64,000 nt of DNA, taken from Pseudomonas jessenii (GTDB taxonomy: Bacteria; Pseudomonadota; Gammaproteobacteria; Pseudomonadales; Pseudomonadaceae). The position numbers and the translations under genes were made by a program. Below, piece by piece: positions 1 through 8,627 of the stretch (the first letter of the stretch is position 1; each line of letters begins with the position of its first letter). The stretch covers positions 434,001-498,000 of the forward strand of contig NZ_NIWT01000001.1 in the NCBI RefSeq assembly GCF_002236115.1. Reading direction: 5' to 3'. The notes beneath the pieces are model-generated. The model had not been told where the DNA came from. It ran no database searches and worked only from the letters and a program-made list of their open reading frames with translations.

Positions 1-193
1 CGGCGTGCCGGTCATTGTCATCGCAGGCACGTTGGGCGAGGGCTATCAGGCACTGTACGAGCACGGTATCGACGCTGCGTTTGCCCTGGCGAGCGGGCCG
101 ATGTCCCTGGAGCAGGCTTGTGCCGAAGCGCCGCGCTTGTTGCGTGAGCGGGCGACCGATGTGGCGCGGGTTTGGCGGCTGGCCAGTCGCTGA
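1..193 (+). CDS. Glycerate kinase, C-terminal end (partial)
   Basis: The reading frame is open from base 2 and stops at 191-193, giving the last 63 or so residues of a protein that starts before the window. The visible part (VIAGTLGEGYQALYEHGIDA, then a stretch rich in Ala and Leu ending RLASR) matches the C-terminus of glycerate kinases of the GarK/GlxK family. These phosphorylate D-glycerate in the glyoxylate/tartronate route. An internal GTG at base 5 is not a real start. The gene is followed directly by a REP pair, which may end its transcript. The family call is likely; the symbol is left blank because only the tail is visible. Confidence 0.75.
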   Translation, partial: GVPVIVIAGTLGEGYQALYEHGIDAAFALASGPMSLEQACAEAPRLLRERATDVARVWRLASR

Positions 194-213
194 CCTTTCG
201 AACACCCCAATCC

Positions 214-305
214 CTGTGGGAGCGAGCTTGCTCGCGATAACGGTGTGTCAGCGACATCAATGCTGACTGATATACCGCTATCGCGAGCAAGCTCGCTCCC
301 ACAGG
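214..305. repeat. REPIN (inverted REP pair)
   Basis: Two inverted copies of the REP core (about 215-238 and 279-304) flank a spacer of about 40 bases, so the transcript could fold into a long hairpin. It lies between the glycerate kinase gene and the convergent DUF6124 gene. Confidence 0.9.
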
Positions 306-324
306 TTTTTTGAGTGTTGGCGGA

Positions 325-684
325 CTATTCAGGCGGATCAATCTGATCCAGCACCCGGTTCGCCGTGATCTCCGCCAGCATCACGCTGTTGGAAATCCCC
401 AGCAGCGCATTGCGCGATCCGCCGTCCAGATGATCCACCAACTGGTGAACCATCACGTCGACTGAGGCCAGCGTTTTCACCAGGTAAACCATCAGGGTTT
501 CGGTCGTGGCTTCCGGGTTCACGGTGAACAGTGTGCCGGGAGTACGCGGCGTGGCTTTGATGTCGGCGATCGAGGGGAAGTGAAAGGCGAGGGCGCGTTC
601 GGCGGCTTCGTTGAGTTTTTTTGAATCCGGTTCGTACGGGGAAACCGGATCGGTGTCCGGCGGGTTGGGTGTGACTTTGAACAT
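325..684 (-). CDS. DUF6124 family protein
   Basis: A 119-residue cytoplasmic protein with no signal peptide or membrane segment. It opens MFKVTPNPPDTDPVSPYEP, followed by SKKLNEAAERAL. This opening and the later block with VHQLVDHLDGGSRNALLGI are as remembered for DUF6124 proteins, a Pseudomonas family of unknown function that often occurs in several copies per genome. The start at 684 is supported by this conserved opening. The gene is convergent with the glycerate kinase gene and is preceded by a 415-base non-coding stretch with repeated inverted motifs (see the leader entry). Function is unknown; the family call is fairly sure. Confidence 0.75.
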   Translation of the reverse strand: MFKVTPNPPDTDPVSPYEPDSKKLNEAAERALAFHFPSIADIKATPRTPGTLFTVNPEATTETLMVYLVKTLASVDVMVHQLVDHLDGGSRNALLGISNSVMLAEITANRVLDQIDPPE

Positions 685-910
685 AAGCTAGATCCTATTG
701 TGGAGTGCCACCCCTCTTGCGACTAAACGAAAGGGGAGGCAGCTGTACGCAGGTTAGTCGACCGGGGATCTAGCAAACCGGCGCGCCCGAGGGCGCCCTG
801 CGCACAGCTACCATCAAGTGCAAGCATGGGAATGCCTGACTGACAGAGCTTGTGCACTTCACTAGAAAACCACCGGGCGACTAAACCCGATCACTGATGA
901 GCAGTGACAC
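685..910 (-). promoter_or_regulatory. Possible structured leader of the DUF6124 gene
   Basis: No gene is seen between 684 and 1100. On the minus strand this stretch carries GTTTAGTCG at about 720-728 and again at about 879-887, and the inverted form GGTCGACTAACC at 752-763. It also holds a GC-rich hairpin (780-798) and a hairpin with arms TCACTG/CAGTGA (891-907). The same motif in both orientations could form alternative stems in a 5' leader. Protein-binding sites are the other explanation. The rest, 910-1100, holds only the aruH upstream region. Confidence 0.4.
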
Positions 911-1099
911 GAATCAAGTTACCGATGGCCCCCCAGGCGCACAAGCCGGCGGATTCTGGCGCAAGCGTAGGCAACGGCGCAAGGTCCTGTGGCTTTCATG
1001 AAGTAACCTTAAACACCATTAAACACGCGCTCGCGAGGTGCCGTGTTGCGCGATTTGAGATAGGGTTGTGGCCAGGAACACGCGCGACAGGAGAACGCC

Positions 1100-2287
1100 A
1101 TGCGCTACTCAGCCTTGACCCAACGAATCGCCGGTGACGGAGCGGCAGCCTGGCGGATTCACGATCGAGCGCTGGCGCTGCGCGAGCAGGGTGTCGATGT
1201 CTTGCTGCTGTCGATCGGCGACCCGGATTTCGACACCCCACAACCCATCGTCCAGGCCGCGATTGGCAGTTTGCTGGCCGGCGACACGCACTACCCGGCG
1301 GTGCGCGGCAGCCAAGGCTTGCGCGACAGCATCGCCCGCCATCATCGTCGGCGCAGCGGTCAGGCCGTGGATGCGCAGCACGTGATCGTATTCCCCGGGG
1401 CGCAATGCGCGGTGTATTCGGTTGCGCAATGCCTGCTCGACCCGGGGGACGAAGTGCTCGTCGCCGAGCCGATGTACGTGACCTACGAAGGCGTGTTCGG
1501 TGCCTGCGGGGCGAAAGTGGTACCGGTGCCGGTGCGCTCGCAGAACGGCTTTCGGGTCGATCCGGCCGATGTCGCGGCACTGATCACACCGAACACCCGC
1601 GCGATGTTGCTCAACAGCCCGAACAACCCCTCCGGCGCCAGCCTGTCGCTGACGGCCTGGAAAGCGCTGGCCGCATTGTGCATTCGCCATGACCTGTGGT
1701 TGATCAGCGACGAGGTGTACAGCGAGTTGCTGTTCGAGGGCGAGCACATCAGCCCCGCGAGTTTACCGGGCATGGCCGAACGCACGGCGACGATCAACAG
1801 CCTGTCGAAATCCCACGCCATGAGTGGCTGGCGGGTGGGTTGGGTGATCGGGCCGCAATCGCTGTGTGAACATTTGGTGAATCTGTCGTTGTGCATGCTG
1901 TTTGGCATTCCGGATTTCATCCAGAACGCCGCGCAATTGGCGCTGGATGAAAACCTGCCGCACGTGGCGCAGATGCGCGAGGAATATCGCCAGCGTCGCG
2001 ACCTGGTGTGTGCCAGTTTGAATCTGTGCCCTGGCATCCAGGCGATTCGCCCCGATGGCGGCATGTTCGTGATGGTCGACGTGCGCCAGACCGGGTTGTC
2101 CGCCCAACATTTTGCCGAACGGCTGCTGGACGGTTATGGCGTGTCGGTGCTGGCCGGCGAAGCCTTCGGGCCGAGTGCGGCGGGGCACATTCGCATCGGC
2201 CTGGTGGTGGACCGGCCGAAGCTGGCGGACGCCTGCCGACGTATCGTGATGTGTGTGACGAATATGCTTGAAGGGCGGCGGGCCTGA
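1100..2287 (+). CDS. aruH: Arginine:pyruvate transaminase AruH
   Basis: A 395-residue fold-type I PLP aminotransferase. The sequence closely resembles remembered P. aeruginosa AruH across its length, from MRYSALTQRIAGDGAAAW to the C-terminus. AruH moves the alpha-amino group of L-arginine to pyruvate, giving 2-ketoarginine and alanine, the first step of the arginine transaminase pathway. Visible residues include the substrate/PLP segment SPNNPSG (about 173-179), DEVY (204-207), the PLP-binding lysine in SLSKSHAMSGWR (Lys237) and a late arginine in GHIRIGL. The start follows a purine-rich GACAGGAGAACGCC. No aruI or aruRS gene lies beside it. A decayed second copy lies at about 7680-8503. Confidence 0.88.
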   Translation: MRYSALTQRIAGDGAAAWRIHDRALALREQGVDVLLLSIGDPDFDTPQPIVQAAIGSLLAGDTHYPAVRGSQGLRDSIARHHRRRSGQAVDAQHVIVFPGAQCAVYSVAQCLLDPGDEVLVAEPMYVTYEGVFGACGAKVVPVPVRSQNGFRVDPADVAALITPNTRAMLLNSPNNPSGASLSLTAWKALAALCIRHDLWLISDEVYSELLFEGEHISPASLPGMAERTATINSLSKSHAMSGWRVGWVIGPQSLCEHLVNLSLCMLFGIPDFIQNAAQLALDENLPHVAQMREEYRQRRDLVCASLNLCPGIQAIRPDGGMFVMVDVRQTGLSAQHFAERLLDGYGVSVLAGEAFGPSAAGHIRIGLVVDRPKLADACRRIVMCVTNMLEGRRA

Positions 2288-2502
2288 GGTTTGTAGCCTT
2301 GGGTTGAGCGCTGAACGTCCAATCCAGTCTCATTTTAACCTGTTCAAGCCGTGTAAAAAAAGTGCGGGTACCTGTCAACTTTGACAGTATCGCGTTCTAA
2401 AAAACCGGCGCTTAATTCGTCCAGGTCTTGCGACCGGGCAGAACGACAGGGTGCTTGGTAGTGGTTGAGCCGTGCGTTGGACTGCCAGAGCAGTTTTGCC
2501 GG

Positions 2503-2520
2503 CCATGAACCTGTTCATGG
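2503..2520. promoter_or_regulatory. Near-perfect dyad upstream of the 2551 gene
   Basis: CCATGAAC, two bases, then GTTCATGG: an 8-base perfect inverted repeat ending 30 bases before the start codon at 2551. It could be an operator or a small mRNA hairpin. The rest of the 264-base gap after aruH shows nothing clear. Confidence 0.35.
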
Positions 2521-2550
2521 CTGAACTGAAACGGATTTGGAGAGGCAAGC

Positions 2551-3555
2551 ATGGCAAGTTCATTTGAAAGACTGACGGCTGAGCAGGTGCGGGACAATTA
2601 TCGTGAGCAATTCTTTGTCGCTGAGTTAGTGGCCCCTACGATCGTGGACGCCATGGCCGGGGATCCTGACGGTTTGATTCACAAGGACAAGCTTGGCGCA
2701 GGGTTGAACCTCACCATTCCGTTGTGGAGTGAGCGGCCTCCTGTTCCGCGACAGTTCAACGTGTTGACGCTGGAGTGCCAGCTTTCAAGTTCACCCGAAT
2801 GGGTGCGTATTGGCGCTCCAGAAGATATTCCCGGGCCTGACCTTCTGCCTGATGACCGCTTTCCTCTGGAAAGGACGATCCCTTTAGACATTTTCAAAGA
2901 CTATGAGGGCAAGTTTCAATTTCGTTATCGTGTAAAAAACTGGAATGACAACTCTGAAAGGGAATCGCCAGAGGTCCCGGTGACCATCGACAGGACCGGG
3001 CCGCTGCGGGTGGACCCCGAGCATGCGGTGATCGATATCGTCGAGAAGCCCGTGATCACCGATGCCGTTTTAGATCGCGATAACGGGGTTTCTTGCGTGA
3101 TTCCCGATTTTATCGAGGCCAAAAGGGATGCTGTCTGGGTGCTTGTCGCCTGGCTGGATAGAGTGCCTTTGCCCACTGAAGACATTACCCAGTTTGTCGT
3201 GCATAACGGTCTTCTGGCTACAGACCGCAAAGTGTTGGTGTCGCCTGATGTTGTTCGAAGATATGGCTCGAAAACCCAATACGCCGTGGCCTTCTTGGTG
3301 GACAAGGCTGGTAACCGTGGCGAAATGTCGTTGCCGGCGACGGTGCAGGTTGCCCTGGGTACGCTGCCCAGTGCCTTGCAGCGCTGCACAGTTCCTCTGG
3401 CCGCTGACGGCGTGATCGATCGGGCCGATGCGGCTTTTCCAACCAAGGTTCATATCCCGTCGTATGCAGGGTTTACCAACGAGGATGGCATCGTGGTGAG
3501 ATGGGGGGCGAAGGATCTGGCGCGGACTTCTGTTGGCGCTCATCTGCCCCACTAA
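2551..3555 (+). CDS. Hypothetical Ig-like domain protein, N-terminal part of a frameshifted gene
   Basis: A 334-residue frame starting MASSFERLTAEQVRDNYREQ after GGAGAGGCAAGC. It lacks a signal peptide and membrane segments. Its Val/Thr/Pro-rich beta-type composition, with recurring stretches such as PEVPVTIDRTGP and LVDKAGNRG, resembles tandem Ig-like or fibronectin-like modules. The frame runs into a stop after AHLPH. Adding one base in the C run at about 3549-3552 would let translation continue as LPPLTITV into the next frame, so this is most likely the first half of a protein of about 660 residues. Function is not recognised. The downstream neighbour is an autotransporter gene. Confidence 0.6.
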   Translation: MASSFERLTAEQVRDNYREQFFVAELVAPTIVDAMAGDPDGLIHKDKLGAGLNLTIPLWSERPPVPRQFNVLTLECQLSSSPEWVRIGAPEDIPGPDLLPDDRFPLERTIPLDIFKDYEGKFQFRYRVKNWNDNSERESPEVPVTIDRTGPLRVDPEHAVIDIVEKPVITDAVLDRDNGVSCVIPDFIEAKRDAVWVLVAWLDRVPLPTEDITQFVVHNGLLATDRKVLVSPDVVRRYGSKTQYAVAFLVDKAGNRGEMSLPATVQVALGTLPSALQRCTVPLAADGVIDRADAAFPTKVHIPSYAGFTNEDGIVVRWGAKDLARTSVGAHLPH

Positions 3556-4541
3556 CGATCACCGTGCCCTGGCCTCATATGGCTGGCGAGTACGACTTCA
3601 CTTCGACCACCCATGTGCAAACAGTCCAAGTGGACTACAAGGTACAGAGGGGCGACTACCCCTTTGATTCGCCTGGCGCCATTGACGTCGATACGGACTT
3701 CGCTCGCCCCGAGCCGGGTGGCCCGGGCGTGGACCCTGGTCCGATTAATCCGGATCTTAATCTGATCGAGTTCGAGAGCTCTCTGGGCAGCGGCACCGAA
3801 TTGGTTGAGGGCGATATAGGCGAGGATGCCAAGGCGTCAATCGAATTGTTCGATAACCCTGAAGTCGGTGACACCCTGACGCTTTATTACAATGGCGCTG
3901 CCGTCTTGCCCGCTTACGTTGTAAAGGGAACCGAGGCGCCAAACGAGGTCATCCCATTTGTCATACCGTGGGACGTCATCAAAGCCACCCCAGTGATGCA
4001 AGACTTGCCGCTGCATTACACCCTGACGCATGCCGACTTCGCCAATCCACATAAGTCGCTTCCAACCACCATCGATGTGATGGTCGAGATCGTCGATCTG
4101 CCTGAGCCGGAGTTCCCGGCGTCCGACTTTCCGGGTGGTATAGCCAACTGCAACAGCTTGAGGCTCAAGGCTGCGGGAAGTACGGAATATGGGATTTTCG
4201 TACATATCCCCCAATCAACCTATCTGACAGCAGGCGTAGACGTCGCACTGGAATGGCAGTCCTACGAATACGACGGCACTACGCCCATTGCCGGTACCGA
4301 CCACAAGGAAACGGTGACCGTGACTGTCGATCAGCAAGCGAACGGTCTGGACTGGTTTGTTCCCTATGAGAAATGTTTGAAGCCTACCTATAGACCCACC
4401 ATCAGTGGTGGGAGGGGCATTGTGAAGTACACCATCGAGGTTCGCGGCACGCCCGTGTCGTCGGATCCGGCCGGCATTCTCGTTGCCGTATTCGAAGCCA
4501 GCGGCACGGATAACGACCACTGCAAGATCCCTAGACCTTGA
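3501..4541 (+). CDS. Hypothetical Ig-like domain protein, C-terminal part of a frameshifted gene
   Basis: This frame continues the protein interrupted at 3555. Real coding character begins at about 3552 (PLTITVPWPHMAGEYDF); residues before that are out of frame. The part holds further beta-rich modules, for example VGDTLTLYYNGAAVLPAYVV followed by VIPFVIPWDVI, and an acidic Gly/Pro linker with PEPGGPGVDPGPINPDLN. It ends at 4541, just before a hairpin. If the frameshift is real and not read through, this half would need its own start, for example ATG at 3579, and no good ribosome site is seen there. Function is unknown. Confidence 0.6.
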   Translation: MGGEGSGADFCWRSSAPLTITVPWPHMAGEYDFTSTTHVQTVQVDYKVQRGDYPFDSPGAIDVDTDFARPEPGGPGVDPGPINPDLNLIEFESSLGSGTELVEGDIGEDAKASIELFDNPEVGDTLTLYYNGAAVLPAYVVKGTEAPNEVIPFVIPWDVIKATPVMQDLPLHYTLTHADFANPHKSLPTTIDVMVEIVDLPEPEFPASDFPGGIANCNSLRLKAAGSTEYGIFVHIPQSTYLTAGVDVALEWQSYEYDGTTPIAGTDHKETVTVTVDQQANGLDWFVPYEKCLKPTYRPTISGGRGIVKYTIEVRGTPVSSDPAGILVAVFEASGTDNDHCKIPRP

Positions 4542-4545
4542 AGTC

Positions 4546-4598
4546 ATTCAACGGCAGGTAGCAGGAGGAGGGCTTCTTCTCGCTGCCTGTCGTTGAAT
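4546..4598 (+). terminator. Hairpin after the frameshifted gene
   Basis: ATTCAACGGCAGGTAGC pairs with GCTGCCTGTCGTTGAAT (15 of 17 positions) across a loop of about 19 bases. It begins four bases after the stop at 4541. The U run is weak (TTTG), so it may be an attenuator or processing site and not a strict terminator. Confidence 0.55.
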
Positions 4599-4722
4599 TT
4601 GTTGAAGCGCAGGATAAATCCTACAGACGCATCCGGTTGGGTTGAGTAATTTTGCCGCCCCATACGTAGGGCAAAACCTTCAGCCCTGACGAACTCCAGT
4701 TCAACGACTTCTGCGGTGCTAA

Positions 4723-6933
4723 ATGAACGATCAACGAATTTTTACCTTACATCCTCTTTCGGCCTCGCTGAAGTGGATGACAATTCTGCCCTTGTTGCTT
4801 GTCAGCACGCACTCGTTGGCAAGAACCATTATTGATGGGCAACCGCGGGATATAGACGGCAGCGTTGCCACCGATCAATACCTGTTGCGCAATCAGGCGA
4901 GCCTGACCGCCAACGGTGCGACGACCAACGATATCCGGGCTGAATCAAATTCCTCCTTGACCCTCAACGGTTCGGCGGTGACCTCAGCCGTCAGCACCAT
5001 CGGCGTCGAGTTGGTCGATAGCCGCGCAACGATCAACGGCAGTACCGTTACCGGAAGCAGGGCCGGCCTGTCATTGGGTTCGCGGGCCTCCGCGCCTGTG
5101 GGTTCCAGGGCCTCGGTGACGGACAGCGTCATCACGGGGGGCATGACCGGCGTGGAGGTGGGCAGTCTCGGTGATTTGACCCTGACACGCGCCGTGGTCA
5201 CGGGCAGCAATGCCGTGGGAACGGGGCTTCAGCTGTCCACTGGCACCGCCTCGGCAACGGCCAGCACGATCCGCGGCGGTGCTGAGGGGGTACTATTCTT
5301 GCCCGGTAGCACTGCCGGAATGCCCAGCCGCCTGGTACTGGACAGCACCCTGGTGCAGGGGCAAACCGGCTCGGCGATTGTCATCGACGACTTCGGCCTG
5401 GCGCCCATCCTGGCCACGATCGAAGTGAACAACGGCTCCACCCTGGTGGGTGGCAACGGCACAATCCTGGAGATCAATGGCACATCGACGGCGAACATGA
5501 CGGTCGATAACAGCCACCTGGTGGGTGACGTCGTGGCGAGCTCTGGCGCGACGGCCAATATCACTTTGCAAAATCAATCGACCCTGACCGGCCGCCTCGA
5601 CAATGTCAGCCAACTGACCGTCAACAGCGACGCCCGGTGGGTGATGGTCGGTGACGGCAACGTCGCCAACCTGGCCCTCAATGGCGGTGGCGTCCAGTTC
5701 GGCAACCCGGGGCAGTATTTCAATCTCTCCGTGGAAACCCTGTCGGGTACGGGGGGAACGTTCTATATGCACAACGATTTCACCACCGGGCAGGTGGATA
5801 CCCTGATCGTGTCTGGCAATGCCAGTGGCAACCATCTTGTCGCCCTCGACAGCCAGGGCACTGAACCGGTAGGGGCAGGTTCCAAGGCCGTGGTGAGTAT
5901 CGGCTCGGGTGACGCCACCTTCGCCTTGGCCGGTGGTGCCGTGGACCTCGGGGCGTTTTCCTACGACCTGATCAAGCAAGGCGACAACGACTGGGTCCTG
6001 GACACGGCCACACGGGCTATCAGCCCTGGTACACAGTCGGTCATGGCGTTGTTCAACGCGGCCCCGACGGTCTGGTACGGTGAACTCAGCACGTTGCGCA
6101 CCCGCATGGGCGAGGTGCGCATGGATCAGGGCAAGGCCGGTGGCTGGATCCGTGCCTACGGCAATAAATATAACGTGAGTGACAGCGCCGGCGTGGCCTA
6201 CAAGCAAACCCAGCAAGGTATTTCGATCGGTGCCGATGCGCCGCTGCCTATGGGCGACGGGCAATGGCTGGTCGGTGTGCTGGGCGGTTACAGCCAGTCC
6301 AGCCTGGACATGAGCCGTGGCACGAGCGGTGAAGTCGACAGCTACTACCTGGGCGCCTATACCACCTGGCTGGACACGCAGAGCGGCTATTACTTCGACG
6401 GTGTCGTCAAATACAACCGGTTCCAGAACGAATCCGACGTTCGACTCAGCGACGGCAAGAAAACCAAGGGCAATTACGACACTGACGGCATCGGTGCGTC
6501 GCTGGAGTTTGGGCGAAACATCAAGCTAGCGGATGACTACTTTGTCGAGCCCTACGCTCAACTGTCCGGTGTGATGATCGATGGCGCCGATTACGACCTG
6601 GACAACGGCCTGGCCGCCAAAGGTGATCGTGTTCATTCCTTGCTGGGTAAAGTCGGTACCACGGTGGGTCGCAATTTTACCTGGGCGCAAGGTAAAACGG
6701 TCCAGCCGTACCTGCGTGCCGCGTACGTACACGAGTTTGCCAAGAACAGCGATGTCGAGGTCAATGACAACCGTTTCAGTACCGACCTGTCGGGCTCTCG
6801 TGGCGAGTTGGGCGCGGGCGTGGCCATGGAGGTGACTGACAAGGTTTCCATGCATTTGGACCTTGATTACAGCAATAGCGACAAGATCGAACAATCGTGG
6901 GGAGCCAATATGGGAGCGCGCTATAAATGGTGA
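4723..6933 (+). CDS. Autotransporter outer-membrane beta-barrel protein
   Basis: A 736-residue type V secretion protein. Residues 1-33 form a signal peptide with a hydrophobic core (TILPLLLVSTHSLA). Residues 34 to about 445 are a Ser/Thr/Asn/Gly-rich passenger with many short beta-strand repeats (LTLNGSAVTSA, ATINGSTVTGS), typical of a right-handed beta-helix of the pertactin type. Residues from about 450 to the end form the beta-barrel, with alternating aromatic strands (WIRAYGNKYNVSD, YYFDGVVKYN) and a terminal GARYKW with the expected aromatic last residue. No protease motif is evident in the passenger, so an adhesin-like role is possible but inferred. The gene stands alone downstream of the frameshifted Ig-like gene. 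Confidence 0.85.
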   Translation: MNDQRIFTLHPLSASLKWMTILPLLLVSTHSLARTIIDGQPRDIDGSVATDQYLLRNQASLTANGATTNDIRAESNSSLTLNGSAVTSAVSTIGVELVDSRATINGSTVTGSRAGLSLGSRASAPVGSRASVTDSVITGGMTGVEVGSLGDLTLTRAVVTGSNAVGTGLQLSTGTASATASTIRGGAEGVLFLPGSTAGMPSRLVLDSTLVQGQTGSAIVIDDFGLAPILATIEVNNGSTLVGGNGTILEINGTSTANMTVDNSHLVGDVVASSGATANITLQNQSTLTGRLDNVSQLTVNSDARWVMVGDGNVANLALNGGGVQFGNPGQYFNLSVETLSGTGGTFYMHNDFTTGQVDTLIVSGNASGNHLVALDSQGTEPVGAGSKAVVSIGSGDATFALAGGAVDLGAFSYDLIKQGDNDWVLDTATRAISPGTQSVMALFNAAPTVWYGELSTLRTRMGEVRMDQGKAGGWIRAYGNKYNVSDSAGVAYKQTQQGISIGADAPLPMGDGQWLVGVLGGYSQSSLDMSRGTSGEVDSYYLGAYTTWLDTQSGYYFDGVVKYNRFQNESDVRLSDGKKTKGNYDTDGIGASLEFGRNIKLADDYFVEPYAQLSGVMIDGADYDLDNGLAAKGDRVHSLLGKVGTTVGRNFTWAQGKTVQPYLRAAYVHEFAKNSDVEVNDNRFSTDLSGSRGELGAGVAMEVTDKVSMHLDLDYSNSDKIEQSWGANMGARYKW

Positions 6934-6973
6934 CCATGCGCCGGTAGTGTGGCGTGCCAAGAACTAATCCACT

Positions 6974-7006
6974 GGCTGGCTAATGTCTGAGTGACAGTAA
7001 CCAGCC
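6974..7006 (+). terminator. Hairpin after the autotransporter gene
   Basis: GGCTGG and CCAGCC enclose an inner TGTC/GACA pairing, about 40 bases after the stop at 6933. There is no T run, so termination is uncertain. Further on, 7104-7119 (GGAGG/CCTCC) and 7139-7154 (GGTTT/AAACC) are two more short hairpins; otherwise 6933-7283 holds no recognised gene. Confidence 0.35.
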
Positions 7007-7282
7007 TGCGATGCGAGGTTGAGTTTTCATTGAACGGTCGGACCTCGGCGGCTAGTTTTTTCCTGTGTCTGGTACTTGGCGAAACACAACACCAGCGAGC
7101 TATGGAGGCCTATACCTCCTGAAAGGATCAGACCGTGCGGTTTACTAGCAAACCACGCGCAATGAAAAGAAAGGTACTGAATAGGCGCTCTTGTAAAACA
7201 CGGCCGCTGGGGCGTCCCCATTCTGTTGACTACTCAAGCAAGCGCTGCTGCTATGTTTGAATTTTTCGAAGGAGTCGAAATT

Positions 7283-7498
7283 ATGGCGAAAGACTATTCA
7301 TTATTGGAAGTTCTTGAAAGGATTTACCACAACCAGTTGGCCTTAGAGGCGGCTTTGATGGAGCTGACCGTCTGGGTAGAGCAGCGGGGCTCAGCTGAGA
7401 TCGGAGGGAATGTTCGAGGAGCATTGGAGGCGATTGGTGATAACGCGGGCCATATAAAACAGGGATTGGTTCGACTGAAGAATCTCAACATCGACTGA
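7283..7498 (+). CDS. Small conserved hypothetical protein
   Basis: A 71-residue protein starting MAKDYSLLEVLERIYHNQLA. The ATG at 7283 is chosen because AAGGAG lies eight bases upstream; an in-frame start at 7226 would add 19 unlikely residues. It is predicted to be helical and soluble, with amphipathic repeats (LEAALMELTVWVEQRG, GALEAIGDNAGHIKQGLVRL). I recall similar short proteins from other Pseudomonas genomes but know no function for them. The upstream region contains two short hairpins (7104-7119 and 7139-7154). Confidence 0.6.
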   Translation: MAKDYSLLEVLERIYHNQLALEAALMELTVWVEQRGSAEIGGNVRGALEAIGDNAGHIKQGLVRLKNLNID

Positions 7499-7679
7499 AA
7501 AAAACGCCCATTGAACGATCCTACCTTCCTTAGGCAAATGGCCTCAGGTTGATTGCCGCAGCGTAGATACCAGGGTGTATTTGCACTTTGAGAGTCTGCC
7601 TGGTCGATGCAAGAGGTGGGTAAATCATTCAGTGGGCGTTTCGTAGTTTGGTGTTTTCCGTGGACGACAATCGGGTTGC

Positions 7680-8503
7680 CTTGCCTTCCCGAGGGTGCAG
7701 TGCGCGCTGTAAATGCTGGTGCAAGCCCTGCTCGATCTGGGTGATGAAGTGATCGGCACTTGCGGAGCGAAAGTGGTGCCGGTGGCGGAACGTCTGGAGA
7801 ACAGCTTTCAGGTTGCCTCGGTGGACGTGGTGGCACTGGTTACCCCCCAGATCAGTGCCATTTTGCTCAAAAGTCCGAACAATGCTTTCGGCGCCAATTT
7901 TCCGCTGAAGGTCTGGCTGGGACTGGCGTCGCTGTGAATTCGTCATGACCTGTGGCTAATCAGCGACGACGTCTACAGCGACTTGCTATATGAGGTCCAG
8001 CAGCCCGGCGAGTTTGCCGGGAATGGCCGAGCGTATGGCGACGATCAATAACCTTTCGAAATCCCACACCATGAGCGGTTGGCGAGTGGGATGGGTGATT
8101 GGACCGAAACTTTTATCCGAGCATCTGGTGAATGTCGTTTTCATGCTGTTCGGTATTCCGGATTTCACTCAGAACGATGCATAGATGGACCTGGATGAAA
8201 ATCTGCCGGAAGTGGCGTTGATGCGCGAAGAGTATCGCCAGCGCCGTGATCTGGCGTGTGCGAGCTTGAACCATTATCCGGGTATCCGGGCGATTCAGCC
8301 AGTTGGTGGTATGTTCGTGATGGCCGATGTGCTTCAGATCGGGTTGTCTGCCCAGCACTTCGCGGAGCATTTGCTAGTAGGTTATTGCTTGTCGGTACTG
8401 GTCGGTGAAGCGTTTGGGGCGAGCGCGATGGCGCATATTCGTTCGGGTTGGTGGTGGATTAGCGGGAACTCGAGGAATAGCTGATGGCGCGGTGGGCCTG
8501 ACG
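7680..8503 (+). pseudogene. Decayed second copy of aruH
   Basis: Fragments in changing frames match residues from about 98 of AruH to its C-terminus. There is an in-frame 39-base loss where LVAEPMYVTYEGVF should be (near 7750). A TGA follows LGLASL (7935-7937), a frameshift follows LLYE (about 7993), a TAG precedes MDLDENLPEV (8182-8184), and another frameshift disrupts the last residues. The PLP lysine segment NLSKSHTMSGWRVG is still readable. The 5' third is missing. It lies about 5.4 kb from intact aruH in the same orientation, and the drift suggests an old duplication or an acquired homologue now lost. Confidence 0.85.
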
Positions 8504-8527
8504 GATTTGCATTGCCTTTTCTGGCCT

Positions 8528-8603
8528 CATCGCGAGCAGTCTCGTTCCCACATTTGATCTGCGGCGCTCACAGATCTCCTGTGGGAGCGAACCTGCTCGC
8601 GAG
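8528..8603. repeat. Degenerate REP pair
   Basis: Two inverted REP cores with substitutions (CGCGAGCAGTCTCG and GTGGGAGCGAACCTGCTCGC) lie between the aruH remnant and the 3' end of kguD. Confidence 0.75.
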
Positions 8604-8627
8604 GGTTACTTACAGGCAACAAATCTC

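Noticed and set aside
2378..2405. TTGACA followed by TATCGCGTTCTAAAA as a sigma-70 promoter
   Set aside because: The spacing between the -35-like and -10-like boxes is about 11 bases, too short for a normal promoter.
7027..7221. 64-residue minus-strand frame in the gap after the autotransporter
   Set aside because: No ribosome site and no conserved character; it runs through the short hairpins there.
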